Shown in pieces: positions 6,338-13,321 of a stretch of DNA of 21,431 nucleotides. Position 1 is the first letter of the stretch. Every line of letters begins with the position of its first letter. Under the pieces are notes generated by a model, which saw only the letters and a list, made by a program, of their open reading frames with translations, did not search any database and was not told where the DNA came from. A program made the position numbers and the translations under genes. Origin of the DNA: CAINOH01 sp041663565 (GTDB taxonomy: Archaea > Micrarchaeota > Micrarchaeia > Norongarragalinales > CAINOH01); assembly GCA_041663565.1 (NCBI GenBank), contig JBAYMJ010000021.1, forward strand, positions 1 to 21,431, read 5' to 3'.

Positions 6338-7423
6338 ATGGATAGATACCTGATGCCAATATTTGCCATCGCGATGCTTGCGGTTTTTGCGCTGCCTGCG
6401 TATGCGATGGAATCCAACGTGCCGCCTGCGCCGGATGTCAACGTTACGCCGATACTGGCCGCAGCCCCAAACGGCACCGAACCCGGACTGCCGCCCATGC
6501 CGGGCGAGAGGCCTGCCATGAACGGCACCCCGACAGGGACCCGCTTCAACGGGACTGCGCAGGCCAACGGCACCGCAATCCTGCCAAGTACCCGCGCGCA
6601 GGCGATACGCGACAGGGTAGTGAACGCAATCAACGGCACGATGCGCGAGATGATTAACGCCTCAAACGTGAAGGCGCTCGTCGCACAGAGGGTGAAGGAA
6701 TTCGACGACGCAAAGCACCTCGCCTTGACAACGCCGATGAACGACACGCAGGCGTTCATACTCCAGGTAAAGGATTTCGCGGACACGCTCAACGCGACGC
6801 AGCGAAATCAGTTCAACCAGATGGTGTTCGGGTTCCTCAACCAGAGCATGGACAACCGCATCGGCGTGGCCAACAGGTTCGGGACGCGGGGGACTGACAA
6901 TGCCACGATAGAGGCGTACATAAACTCCACTGAGCAGCTCAAGGCACAGATTGCAGCAGCAAACTCCACGAAACAGCGCCGCGACCTGGTGCTGCAGGCC
7001 AACAGGCAGTGGGCCGAGTTCAAGAAGGACGTCGTCAAGGAAGCCGCGCGCGACCGCATACTGAACGCAACGGACAAGGCGCAGGCGGCGCTTGGCAAGC
7101 TGGACGCGATAATTGCGAACCTTGCCCAGAACGGCACCGACACTGCCAAGCTCGTGAACATTTCCGCACGCGTGCAGCTCCGCATCACTGCGGCCAGTGA
7201 GCAGAACATCACGCTGCGCCAGGCCGAGTGGAGGCTTGCATACGCACGCGATGGGCTTGCGCACCTTGCGGCGCAGGTCAAGCGCGCGGTGAAGGCAGAG
7301 GCCGTCGAGGACCTGCAGGAGCAGGCCGAGCCTGCTGGGCTTGACGTCGAGGACGCCGTAGAGACCGGACCGGTTGCAACGACAATGCCGACAACGGTGG
7401 CTAATGCCACCGCGTCGCAATAG
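6338..7423 (+). CDS. Secreted, heavily N-glycosylatable helical protein
   Basis: This 361-residue protein begins with a signal peptide (MDRYLMPIFAIAMLAVFALPAYA, cleavage probably near residue 23-24). A Pro/Gly/Asn/Thr-rich linker follows (about 25-90), then a long Ala-, Gln- and Lys-rich region likely to be helical or coiled coil (about 90-335) and a Thr/Ala-rich tail. No C-terminal anchor is visible. It holds 18 Asn-X-Ser/Thr sequons, many as NGT or NAT, spread over the whole length and no cysteines. In archaea such sequons are glycosylated by AglB outside the cell. The ATG is preceded by GGGAGATGAT. A lipoprotein gene follows 15 nt after its stop, so the two are probably co-expressed. No enzymatic motif is visible and the family is not recognised. 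Confidence 0.85.
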   Translation: MDRYLMPIFAIAMLAVFALPAYAMESNVPPAPDVNVTPILAAAPNGTEPGLPPMPGERPAMNGTPTGTRFNGTAQANGTAILPSTRAQAIRDRVVNAINGTMREMINASNVKALVAQRVKEFDDAKHLALTTPMNDTQAFILQVKDFADTLNATQRNQFNQMVFGFLNQSMDNRIGVANRFGTRGTDNATIEAYINSTEQLKAQIAAANSTKQRRDLVLQANRQWAEFKKDVVKEAARDRILNATDKAQAALGKLDAIIANLAQNGTDTAKLVNISARVQLRITAASEQNITLRQAEWRLAYARDGLAHLAAQVKRAVKAEAVEDLQEQAEPAGLDVEDAVETGPVATTMPTTVANATASQ

Positions 7424-7438
7424 GAGGGTGATGACTAT

Positions 7439-7705
7439 ATGAACAAGGCAATTCTCTTTGGGATAATCGCAGTCGTCGCACTCTTCGCCGCAGGCTGCGT
7501 CAACCTGGGCGGGCAACCGACTGCGACGCCGCAGGCAAGCGTCGCGCCGACAGCCTCGGTCGCTCCGGGAGTGACGGACGCGCAGGTCAACGTCGCAATC
7601 GGCGACGTGGACAAGGCCCTTGCCGAGATAGACAACGTCACCAACGAGCTTTCGACCATCAACAGCCAGGACGTGAACGCGAGCGTCACTGATGCAGTAG
7701 GCTGA
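7439..7705 (+). CDS. Small predicted lipoprotein
   Basis: This 88-residue protein has an N-terminal hydrophobic segment ending in a lipobox-like LFAAGC with the cysteine at residue 20, so it is likely a lipid-anchored extracellular protein. A Pro/Ala/Thr/Ser-rich linker (about 26-45) leads to a short acidic helical domain (about 48-88) with the sequons NVT and NAS. The ATG has a strong Shine-Dalgarno (GGAGGGTGAT) in the 15-nt gap after the sequon-rich exoprotein, indicating an operon. It may anchor or partner with that protein; this is inference from position only. A hairpin plus T-run follows the stop. Confidence 0.82.
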   Translation: MNKAILFGIIAVVALFAAGCVNLGGQPTATPQASVAPTASVAPGVTDAQVNVAIGDVDKALAEIDNVTNELSTINSQDVNASVTDAVG

Positions 7706-7742
7706 AGGGAAAGGCGTCCCTTTTCATTTTATTTTTCTTTTT
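7706..7742 (+). terminator. Hairpin and long T-rich terminator
   Basis: AAGGGA and TCCCTT form a 6-bp stem around AAGGCG starting at the lipoprotein stop, followed by a T-rich run (TTTTCATTTTATTTTTC and T6). It ends the exoprotein-lipoprotein unit and lies 3' to the convergent antitoxin gene. Confidence 0.7.
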
Positions 7743-7747
7743 TAGAA

Positions 7748-8008
7748 TCAGCGGATTTTCATTCTGGCCTTTTTCTCAAATTCTTTCTGCGATAGGAGTT
7801 TCTGCTTCCCTGAGCGCACTTCCGCCATTATCCTACGGGCTTCTTGCGCATCCTCCTCGTCTTCCATACGCTCAAGGAGTCGGTACTTGTTATCAAGCTC
7901 CATCAAGCCGAGGATTATGGCGCTGGTCTTTGTCCGAGCAAGGCCCGCAAGGATTGCACCATCCATGATTTTTTCAGGCACGCCACCCAATTTCACATTC
8001 ATGTTCAT
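7748..8008 (-). CDS. Probable antitoxin of a RelBE-like system
   Basis: This 86-residue protein begins MNMNVKLGGVPEKIMDGAI; a short N-terminal strand followed by helices (VPEKIMDGAILAGLARTKTSAIILGLMELD) looks like a ribbon-helix-helix DNA-binding domain. A charged helical tail (about 41-86, ERMEDEEDAQEARRIMAEV) would be the toxin-binding part. Such proteins in archaea accompany RelE/ParE toxins, and a RelE-type gene lies 122 bp away on the opposite strand. I chose the ATG at 8008; the second ATG at 8002 is nearly equivalent. A TATA-like TTTATATG lies about 23 nt upstream, within a direct repeat that could be its own operator. The antitoxin role is inferred from sequence character and neighbour. 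Confidence 0.72.
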   Translation of the reverse strand: MNMNVKLGGVPEKIMDGAILAGLARTKTSAIILGLMELDNKYRLLERMEDEEDAQEARRIMAEVRSGKQKLLSQKEFEKKARMKIR

Positions 8009-8023
8009 AAATATCACAATAAG

Positions 8024-8045
8024 TAGCATATAAAATAGCATATAA
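8024..8045. promoter_or_regulatory. Direct repeat over the divergent TA promoter
   Basis: TAGCATATAA occurs twice (8024-8033 and 8036-8045), 12 bp apart, overlapping TATA-like sequences usable in both directions. Tandem half-sites about one helical turn apart are typical operators for ribbon-helix-helix antitoxins, which supports autoregulation. Confidence 0.5.
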
Positions 8046-8130
8046 CTGTTTCGGATGGGGGATTGCTGCCGAATCAACAAAAAATTCAAGGGAGTTAAAC
8101 GGGGACAATAACAAGGGCAGTCTGCCAAAG

Positions 8131-8418
8131 ATGCAGATGGGAACATTGTCAGGCGGGATATGGTTGTGGGCTGCGGCGTATACTGAAGAATTCGCCAAGT
8201 CGCTCTGCCGATTGGACATGCCAACCAAACGGATAGTCGGCAAGCGGATAAGAAAAGTCCTTGAAAACCCGCAAAGGGGAAAACCGATTTTGGGCGAACC
8301 TGACACTTTTGCGGAACGGTTCGGTCACTATCGCATGATATACCGGATAAAACCAGGACGGCAGGTAATATTTGTAAGGGTCGGAAAGCGCGATGCAGTC
8401 TACCGCTCATACGACTAG
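8131..8418 (+). CDS. RelE/ParE-family toxin
   Basis: The protein is up to 95 residues long and has the RelE fold pattern: AYTEEFAKSLCRLD, an amphipathic helix with KRIVGKRIRKVLENPQRGKPILGEP, then FGHYRMIYRIKPGRQVIFVRVGKRDAVYR. RelE toxins are ribosome-dependent mRNA interferases; ParE relatives target gyrase. The basic strand-loop-strand and terminal Arg/Tyr residues agree with the RelE side, but the target cannot be settled by eye. The start is uncertain: ATG at 8131 and 8137 are possible, but the family usually starts just before the first strand, so the TTG at 8164 (MWAAAYTEEF) may be the true one. It is transcribed away from its likely antitoxin. Its 3' end faces nucS with 14 bp between stops. 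Confidence 0.82.
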   Translation: MQMGTLSGGIWLWAAAYTEEFAKSLCRLDMPTKRIVGKRIRKVLENPQRGKPILGEPDTFAERFGHYRMIYRIKPGRQVIFVRVGKRDAVYRSYD

Positions 8419-8422
8419 GCGG

Positions 8423-8429
8423 AAAAAAA
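8423..8429 (-). terminator. T7 run after nucS
   Basis: Seven consecutive T residues on the minus strand begin 3 nt after the nucS stop, in the 14-bp gap between the converging nucS and toxin genes. This is a typical archaeal T-run terminator. Confidence 0.5.
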
Positions 8430-8432
8430 GGA

Positions 8433-9209
8433 TTAGTAGTCACCCAAGCTCCTCTGCTTCTTCTCCAGGCCGGTAATCCTGGCTTCGCCCTCCACTTTGT
8501 AGTCGAGCTTGCGCCACTCGCAGCCTTCCTTTTCGACGAACGACTTTGCATTCGGAGAGATTTCGGGCGAACAAAGTATGCCCCTGACTTTCCTGCTCTT
8601 GCGCTTCTGCAGTTCCCGCACGTAGCGGATGAGCTGGGAGGCGGCCGCAAGCCCCGCAGTGCGGCGCTTGAGCTCGACAACTACGATGTTGCCCTCCGAG
8701 TCCTCGGCAAGTATGTCAATCATCCCCTTTGCCAAGCCGCTTTCCTGCTGGAGCGGCACGAGGCCCGGCTCGATTACCGAAAGGTCGGTCATCAAAAGGT
8801 TGGACAGTTCGCGCTCCGTTCCCATTACCTTGATTTCGGCATCGTCGCGCACGTTGAACGAGTGGATGAACATGATTGACGAGAACTCGACCTCGATCTT
8901 TTCGTGCATCGGCTTGCTTCGCTCGGCTATTATGCACAGCTTGCCGGACTTGAGCGCTTCGCACCTTACTTTTGCGCCGGGACCCTGGTAGTTGATTGCG
9001 GTCATCTTCCTAGACTGGTGCACAAGGAAAGTGCCGTCGGACTTTATGATGATTACGCGGTCGCCCGCGCTTATCTTGGATGCCGCGCGGCCCTCGTAGC
9101 GCACGGTGCAGTTGCCGACCGCGATTACCATCCTGCCTTGGTTGAGTGCAGAATCAATTTCCTTCTTTGCGCAAGCCGCGTCGGGATGGTCGGAGTGGTT
9201 GCTGTCCAA
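8433..9209 (-). CDS. nucS: Endonuclease NucS (EndoMS)
   Basis: NucS/EndoMS cleaves DNA at mismatches or branched single-stranded flaps and provides mismatch repair in archaea and actinobacteria that lack MutS/MutL. The 258-residue length fits. The N-terminal DNA-binding and dimerisation half shows the family pattern VRYEGRAASKISAGDRVIIIKSDGTFLVH (written here only as landmarks: YEGRA 38-42, LVHQ 62-65). The C-terminal RecB-like nuclease half has D165 (GMIDILAED), E179 and K181 (VVELKR), and Q192 (SQLIRY). The extreme C-terminus QRSLGDY (252-258) resembles a PCNA-interacting peptide. The start is TTG at 9209, 12 nt after the radical SAM stop, so the two genes are an operon. Confidence 0.95.
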   Translation of the reverse strand: MDSNHSDHPDAACAKKEIDSALNQGRMVIAVGNCTVRYEGRAASKISAGDRVIIIKSDGTFLVHQSRKMTAINYQGPGAKVRCEALKSGKLCIIAERSKPMHEKIEVEFSSIMFIHSFNVRDDAEIKVMGTERELSNLLMTDLSVIEPGLVPLQQESGLAKGMIDILAEDSEGNIVVVELKRRTAGLAAASQLIRYVRELQKRKSRKVRGILCSPEISPNAKSFVEKEGCEWRKLDYKVEGEARITGLEKKQRSLGDY

Positions 9210-9221
9210 GAAAGTATCGCC

Positions 9222-9968
9222 TTAAACTTTTATTTCGCCCTCGTCAGTCGTGCGTATCGCAACTTCGGACACGTTTTTCTTCGCGACCTGGGCAAGCTCA
9301 AGCAGGCGGTCCTTGGAAGGCGGCGAAATTGCGTTGAATAGCGGGTCGTTCATCTCCAAGTCGGAGCGGAACTGCTGGAGCACGTAAAGGTCGGCCCACG
9401 AGGCCTCCTTGGTTATCGCCGCGATGGTTTCGGGGTTGTCGGTGAAGCCGGGGATTATGGTGGTGCGCACCTCGCGGAACACATCCGGGCTGTTCTTGAG
9501 CACGTCCATCGAGCGTATGACCGACATCATCAGGTTGAGCGGGTTGGACTTCGTGCCGGTCATCTGCGAGTATTGCGAAGAGTCAAGCTTGGCCTTTACG
9601 TCAAGTGCGACGTAATCGACGTAGGGAAGCGCCTTTGCAAGGGCGTCGGGAAAGTAGCCGCAGGTCTCCACCTTGACCTTTGCGCCGTCCTGCGAAAGGA
9701 ACTTGCACAGGTCGGTCACCGCAGCGGCCTGGTCGAAAGGCTCGCCTCCCGTGATGCACACCGCCTGCGCTGCGGCTTGCGTGCGGTAGTGGTCGAGGAA
9801 GAACTGGATGTCCTCGGGCTTCGTGTTCCTGCGCTCCATCAGGGCCGGGACGTAGCACCACGGGCAGCGCAGGGGGCAGCCGCCGAGGAATATCACCGTG
9901 CAGACCTTGCCGGGATAGTAGTCCGTCGAACCGTCGAGTATGCTCGAGTGGTAAAGTTGAGTTGCCAT
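9222..9968 (-). CDS. nrdG: Anaerobic ribonucleotide reductase activating protein (NrdG-like radical SAM)
   Basis: The 248-residue radical SAM protein has the cluster motif C31-PLR-C35-PW-C38 (CX3CX2C), the SAM-binding TGGEP (73-77) and a downstream VDYVALDVKAKL strand-loop typical of the NrdG2/activase group. These enzymes use a 4Fe-4S cluster and SAM to install a glycyl radical on a partner, usually NrdD, for deoxynucleotide synthesis without oxygen. The partner is not in the window, so other glycyl-radical or small-molecule substrates are possible. I chose the ATG at 9968: the family N-terminus fits and AT-rich TATA-like DNA (9996-10007) lies 29-36 nt upstream. The longer upstream reading frame is not protein-like. 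It overlaps in function space with nucS, 12 nt downstream, as a DNA-maintenance operon. Confidence 0.85.
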   Translation of the reverse strand: MATQLYHSSILDGSTDYYPGKVCTVIFLGGCPLRCPWCYVPALMERRNTKPEDIQFFLDHYRTQAAAQAVCITGGEPFDQAAAVTDLCKFLSQDGAKVKVETCGYFPDALAKALPYVDYVALDVKAKLDSSQYSQMTGTKSNPLNLMMSVIRSMDVLKNSPDVFREVRTTIIPGFTDNPETIAAITKEASWADLYVLQQFRSDLEMNDPLFNAISPPSKDRLLELAQVAKKNVSEVAIRTTDEGEIKV

Positions 9969-10019
9969 AGGGGTCTTCCCAACAGTTAACGGGACTAAAC
10001 ATTTTAACTGCTTGACCCG

Positions 10020-10043
10020 ACCGGCCAGCGGGCCGGTTAAAAA
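10020..10043 (+). promoter_or_regulatory. GC-rich palindrome joined to the TATA box of a GT2 gene
   Basis: ACCGGCC-agcg-GGCCGGT is a perfect 7-bp inverted repeat (10020-10037) running straight into TTAAAAA (10037-10043). The TATA centre is 28 nt before the ATG at 10068, fitting a leaderless mRNA. The palindrome occupies the BRE position, so a protein bound there would block TFB. It may also affect the divergent nrdG promoter. Confidence 0.5.
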
Positions 10044-10067
10044 CCCGGATTGAGAAATTACTGCTAT

Positions 10068-11012
10068 ATGGCAAAGAATCCGGCAGGACTGTCCGTAATC
10101 ATCCCCACCCTTGGAAGGCCGGCGGTGCTGCAAAAGTGCCTTGAGGCGGTTTACGCTTCGCTTGCAGAGTACGGCAAGAAGGACTGGGAAGTCATAGTGG
10201 TAAACAACGGCGAAAAACTGACCGGCGAGAACCACAAAGTCTGCGCAAGGTTCAAAGTCAGTGAAGTCCGGGTCAACAGGACCCTTGGCTCCGCTGGCGC
10301 AAGAAATGCAGGCATCGCAAAGGCCTCTGGAAAAATAATCGCAATATTCGACGACGACGCTTTCCCGCTTGTGGACTGGTTTTCAAACATCGTACCCCTT
10401 TTTGGCGACGAAAAAGTCGGCGCTGCAGGCGGGCTTGAGATTAGGAGGAAGAAAACCTCGGCGTTCAGCGCAGGCGTTCACGCAATCTGGAGAAAGGCTT
10501 TCCCCGAAGGCAAAATCTCCAAGTGGGGAAACGTAATTCCCATCCCCGACTCCGGGAATAAGACAATCCAAGTGGACCACCTGCACGGCTCCAACTTCGC
10601 TTTTTCAAGAAAGGCGCTTGAAAAAGTCGGCGGATTTGACGAGGTGTTCGTGGGCCATCACCGCGACGAGACCGACTTCCTCTACAGGATCAGGAAAGCG
10701 GGATTTCGTGTCCTGCTCAACCCCGCAACCGGCGCAAACCACGGCCTGGCCTCGATTGGCGGGAACGTGCCGCCTGAAAAGAAGAGGCAGTGGGCGTACT
10801 GGTACAACCGCAACAACGCGCTTTTCTTCTTCAAGGACGTATACGATGGCAACCCGCTGCACGCAGCCTCGTTCCTTTTGCTTGAGGCGGCCTACACGCT
10901 TTTCCGCACCGTCGCGCACGCAAACCTGTACTACGTCCTGAAGGCCAACGCCTACGTTGAGGGATGGATTCTTGCGCGGCAGGAAAGGAAGATGCTGGCA
11001 AGAAAGAAATAG
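10068..11012 (+). CDS. Family 2 glycosyltransferase (GT-A fold)
   Basis: This 314-residue protein opens with LSVIIPTLGRPAVLQKCL, the GT2 N-terminal strand and helix, then GSAGARNAG (74-82), the metal-binding DDD (95-97, IFDDDAF), and the catalytic-region HRDETDF (198-204). It would transfer a sugar from a nucleotide donor to a growing lipid-linked glycan on the cytoplasmic side. A hydrophobic amphipathic stretch near residues 265-290 could associate with the membrane. The start at ATG 10068 is supported by the TATA box 28 nt upstream; the upstream TTG (10050) would place the start before the probable transcription start. It is the left end of the glycan gene cluster and converges on the epimerase. 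Confidence 0.9.
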   Translation: MAKNPAGLSVIIPTLGRPAVLQKCLEAVYASLAEYGKKDWEVIVVNNGEKLTGENHKVCARFKVSEVRVNRTLGSAGARNAGIAKASGKIIAIFDDDAFPLVDWFSNIVPLFGDEKVGAAGGLEIRRKKTSAFSAGVHAIWRKAFPEGKISKWGNVIPIPDSGNKTIQVDHLHGSNFAFSRKALEKVGGFDEVFVGHHRDETDFLYRIRKAGFRVLLNPATGANHGLASIGGNVPPEKKRQWAYWYNRNNALFFFKDVYDGNPLHAASFLLLEAAYTLFRTVAHANLYYVLKANAYVEGWILARQERKMLARKK

Positions 11013-11055
11013 CAAGGGAATATATCGCAGCTATTTTTCCAGACGCAAAACCCGA

Positions 11056-12024
11056 TTAGGCTCCGGTCTCCTTCCAGATTATCTTCGCAGCTGCCTTGAC
11101 CGTGTCAAGCGAATTGAGCTTGGGCTTCCATCCGAGCTTCGCCAGTTTCGCGCCATCGAGCATCACCTTGGGAACGTCCCCCGGCCAGCCGCGCGCGCCT
11201 CCTGTGAAACTGATTTTCGTGCCCTTGTAGCCGAATGCCGCGATGACCTGTTTTGCGATTTCAGCTACGCTTACCCAGTCGCGGTTTGCGATGTTGTAGA
11301 CTTCCATTTCCGAGGGCATCTTGCCGAGCCGCTTGGACGCGCCGAACAGCATTGCATCCACGCACTCCTCGACAAGGATGTACGACTTGGTCTGCAAGCC
11401 GTCGCCTAGGACTTCGAGCTTGCCTGGGTCTTCTCGCAGCTTGAGCGAAAAGTCGTAGATTACGCCGTGGGTCGCCCGTGCGCCGACGACGTTTGCGAAG
11501 CGGTAGGCGATGCCTTTCATTCCGAACGTGCCGCAGTATGCCGAGAGGAAGCCCTCGCCTGCGAGCTTGGAAGCTCCGTAAAGTGAAATGGGGGTGGCCG
11601 GGCCGTAGTCTTCGGGAACGGGCACAACTCGCGGCTCGCCATATACTACCGAGGAAGATGAGAATACAATCGAAGGCACGTCTTTTTTCCGCGCCTGCTC
11701 AAGGAGGTTGTAGGTGGAAAGCACGCCCTGGTCCACCTCGATGCGGGTGTTGGTGATTGCAGCCTTGATGTCGGGGTTTGCCGCAAGGTGGTAGATTACC
11801 TTCGCGCCCGCAAGCTCGGCGGAATATTGTTCGGGCTTGAGAAGGTCGGCCTTGACGAACTTGAAGTTGGGCTTGCCCTTGCTGCGTGCCAGGAACTCAA
11901 GCCTGCCGCTTGCGAGGTTGTCTATGGCAACCACGTCGTTTCCCTCGGAAACAAGGCGGTCAACAAGGTGGCTTCCTATGAAGCCGGCCCCGCCGGTCAC
12001 CACTATTTTCCCAGTTTTTTGCAT
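11056..12024 (-). CDS. NAD-dependent sugar-nucleotide epimerase/dehydratase (GalE-like)
   Basis: This 322-residue extended short-chain dehydrogenase has the Rossmann motif TGGAGFIGSH (10-19), D35 for NAD binding (AIDNLASG), HLAANPD (79-85), the SSSSVVYGE strand (122-130) and the catalytic Y149-x3-K153 (YGASK). The best guess is a UDP-glucose/UDP-N-acetylglucosamine 4-epimerase-type enzyme. The C-terminal GARGWPGDVPKV resembles that group, but dTDP- or GDP-sugar substrates are equally possible. It would supply a sugar nucleotide to the surrounding glycosyltransferases. A TATA box 29 nt upstream of the ATG indicates a leaderless transcript, divergent from a GT4 gene. Confidence 0.9.
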   Translation of the reverse strand: MQKTGKIVVTGGAGFIGSHLVDRLVSEGNDVVAIDNLASGRLEFLARSKGKPNFKFVKADLLKPEQYSAELAGAKVIYHLAANPDIKAAITNTRIEVDQGVLSTYNLLEQARKKDVPSIVFSSSSVVYGEPRVVPVPEDYGPATPISLYGASKLAGEGFLSAYCGTFGMKGIAYRFANVVGARATHGVIYDFSLKLREDPGKLEVLGDGLQTKSYILVEECVDAMLFGASKRLGKMPSEMEVYNIANRDWVSVAEIAKQVIAAFGYKGTKISFTGGARGWPGDVPKVMLDGAKLAKLGWKPKLNSLDTVKAAAKIIWKETGA

Positions 12025-12048
12025 AGGATAATGTTAGAATCCTCTAAG

Positions 12049-12056
12049 CTATAAAA
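12049..12056 (-). promoter_or_regulatory. TATA box of the epimerase gene
   Basis: The minus strand reads TTTTATAG, centred 29 nt before the ATG at 12024, the spacing for a leaderless mRNA. Confidence 0.6.
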
Positions 12057-12065
12057 GCCCTTTCG

Positions 12066-12080
12066 GCCTATTCAATAGGC
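12066..12080. promoter_or_regulatory. 15-bp palindrome in a divergent glycan promoter
   Basis: GCCTATT-C-AATAGGC is a perfect 7-bp inverted repeat with a one-base centre. It lies about 31 nt before the ATG (12104) of the GT4 gene, where its TATA box should be, and 42 nt from the epimerase ATG. No better TATA box is visible for the GT4 gene, so this may be a regulated core promoter element. Confidence 0.4.
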
Positions 12081-12103
12081 TAATCACAATCTTGGTCCTA
12101 CGC

Positions 12104-13321
12104 ATGGCAAAGCTTTCGGTAATGCACTACCACCGCAACTATTCGCAGTCCGACGTGGGCGGGGTGGAGGCGTACATACGCACGGTGTGCGAGAACCTCC
12201 AGCCCAAGGCGCGCTTCTACGTGCTTGCTGACAGGCGAAGCGGCCAGAAGGCGCATGAGTATTACCCCGAGGCCGAGGTGTTCCGCGTGAACCCGCAGAG
12301 GCGCGAGGGCAGGATGATTTCAAAAGTAAGGGACATGATTACGGGCGAGCTTGCGAGGCAGAGGCAGCGCGCCAAGATTTTGAAGCAGGTCGATTACGAC
12401 GTGCTGCACGTGCACGGCCCGGTGTGCTATTCCAATACCGTTTCAACGGGCCCGGTGTTCTATCCCTTTTACAGCAGGCAGGCCTGGCTTTCGACAAAAA
12501 AGCCTGTTGTGATGACGTTCCACGGGCTTGCCGAGTCCATCCTCAAGGAGCACTACCATAACGCAGCGCTCAACCCGTACTTCGACCTGTGGAAGAGGAT
12601 TGAGAAAAAGAACATCGAGCGCGCGGACAAGGTCATCGTAGTAGACAAGTACGCCTACGACGAGCTGTGCGAAAGGCCGGGAATTGACCAGGACAAGCTC
12701 GAATTCGTGCTCAACCCGATTGACACGAAACTGTTTCGGCCCATCACAAAGGCCAGGGCCTGCGAGAAGCTCAACTCGATGCTTACAGTCTCGCTCGACC
12801 CGGACGTGCCGACGTTCTGCTATACGAACCGGCTTACCAAGGACAAGGGCGCGGAGCAGCTCCTGCGCCTGATTGACGGCATCCATGGAAGGTACCAGCT
12901 GCTGATTACCGGCAACGGGAAGTACCAACGAAAAATCGCGGAGAAGGCCCGCCGAAACCCGAAAATAAAATACCTTGGCGCAATCCCGGCAGAGATGCTT
13001 CCTTACGTGGTCAACGCATCCGACTTTACGTTCAACCCCACGCTCAACGCGGGCGCGCTCCGCGTCAACATGGAATCAATCGCCTGCCACCGGCCAGTCA
13101 TCACGTTTGACGGCGGCGACAGGTACCCGCTTGTCAATGGCAGCACCGGGATAATCTACCGCGACGAGGACAGGCTTGCGCAGGTAGTGCAGGACGCAAT
13201 CAATTCCAACGGCCTGAAAGTCGAGGGCAGGAAGGCGGACTACGACAGGGCGACCAAGCTCTTCGACTCGAAGGGCGTATGCAGCAGGATACTCAAGATA
13301 TACAAACAGGCTTCAGAGTAG
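12104..13321 (+). CDS. Family 4 glycosyltransferase, divergent active-site motif
   Basis: This 405-residue protein has the GT-B two-domain architecture: N-terminal DVGGVEAYIRTVCENL (17-32), VLHVHGP (100-106), MTFHGLAESI (137-146), then the C-terminal donor domain with NRLTKDKGAEQLL (242-254), LLITGNGKY (266-274) and the donor-binding segment around ALRVNMESIACHRPVITF (318-335). In canonical GT4 enzymes this segment has E-x7-E; here the first Glu position is Ala (316) and only E324 is kept, so donor binding may differ. It would act on a lipid-linked glycan in the cytoplasm. The start is ATG 12104; a TTG four codons earlier is less likely. Its stop overlaps the stop of the converging GT4 gene by 9 bp. 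Confidence 0.88.
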   Translation: MAKLSVMHYHRNYSQSDVGGVEAYIRTVCENLQPKARFYVLADRRSGQKAHEYYPEAEVFRVNPQRREGRMISKVRDMITGELARQRQRAKILKQVDYDVLHVHGPVCYSNTVSTGPVFYPFYSRQAWLSTKKPVVMTFHGLAESILKEHYHNAALNPYFDLWKRIEKKNIERADKVIVVDKYAYDELCERPGIDQDKLEFVLNPIDTKLFRPITKARACEKLNSMLTVSLDPDVPTFCYTNRLTKDKGAEQLLRLIDGIHGRYQLLITGNGKYQRKIAEKARRNPKIKYLGAIPAEMLPYVVNASDFTFNPTLNAGALRVNMESIACHRPVITFDGGDRYPLVNGSTGIIYRDEDRLAQVVQDAINSNGLKVEGRKADYDRATKLFDSKGVCSRILKIYKQASE

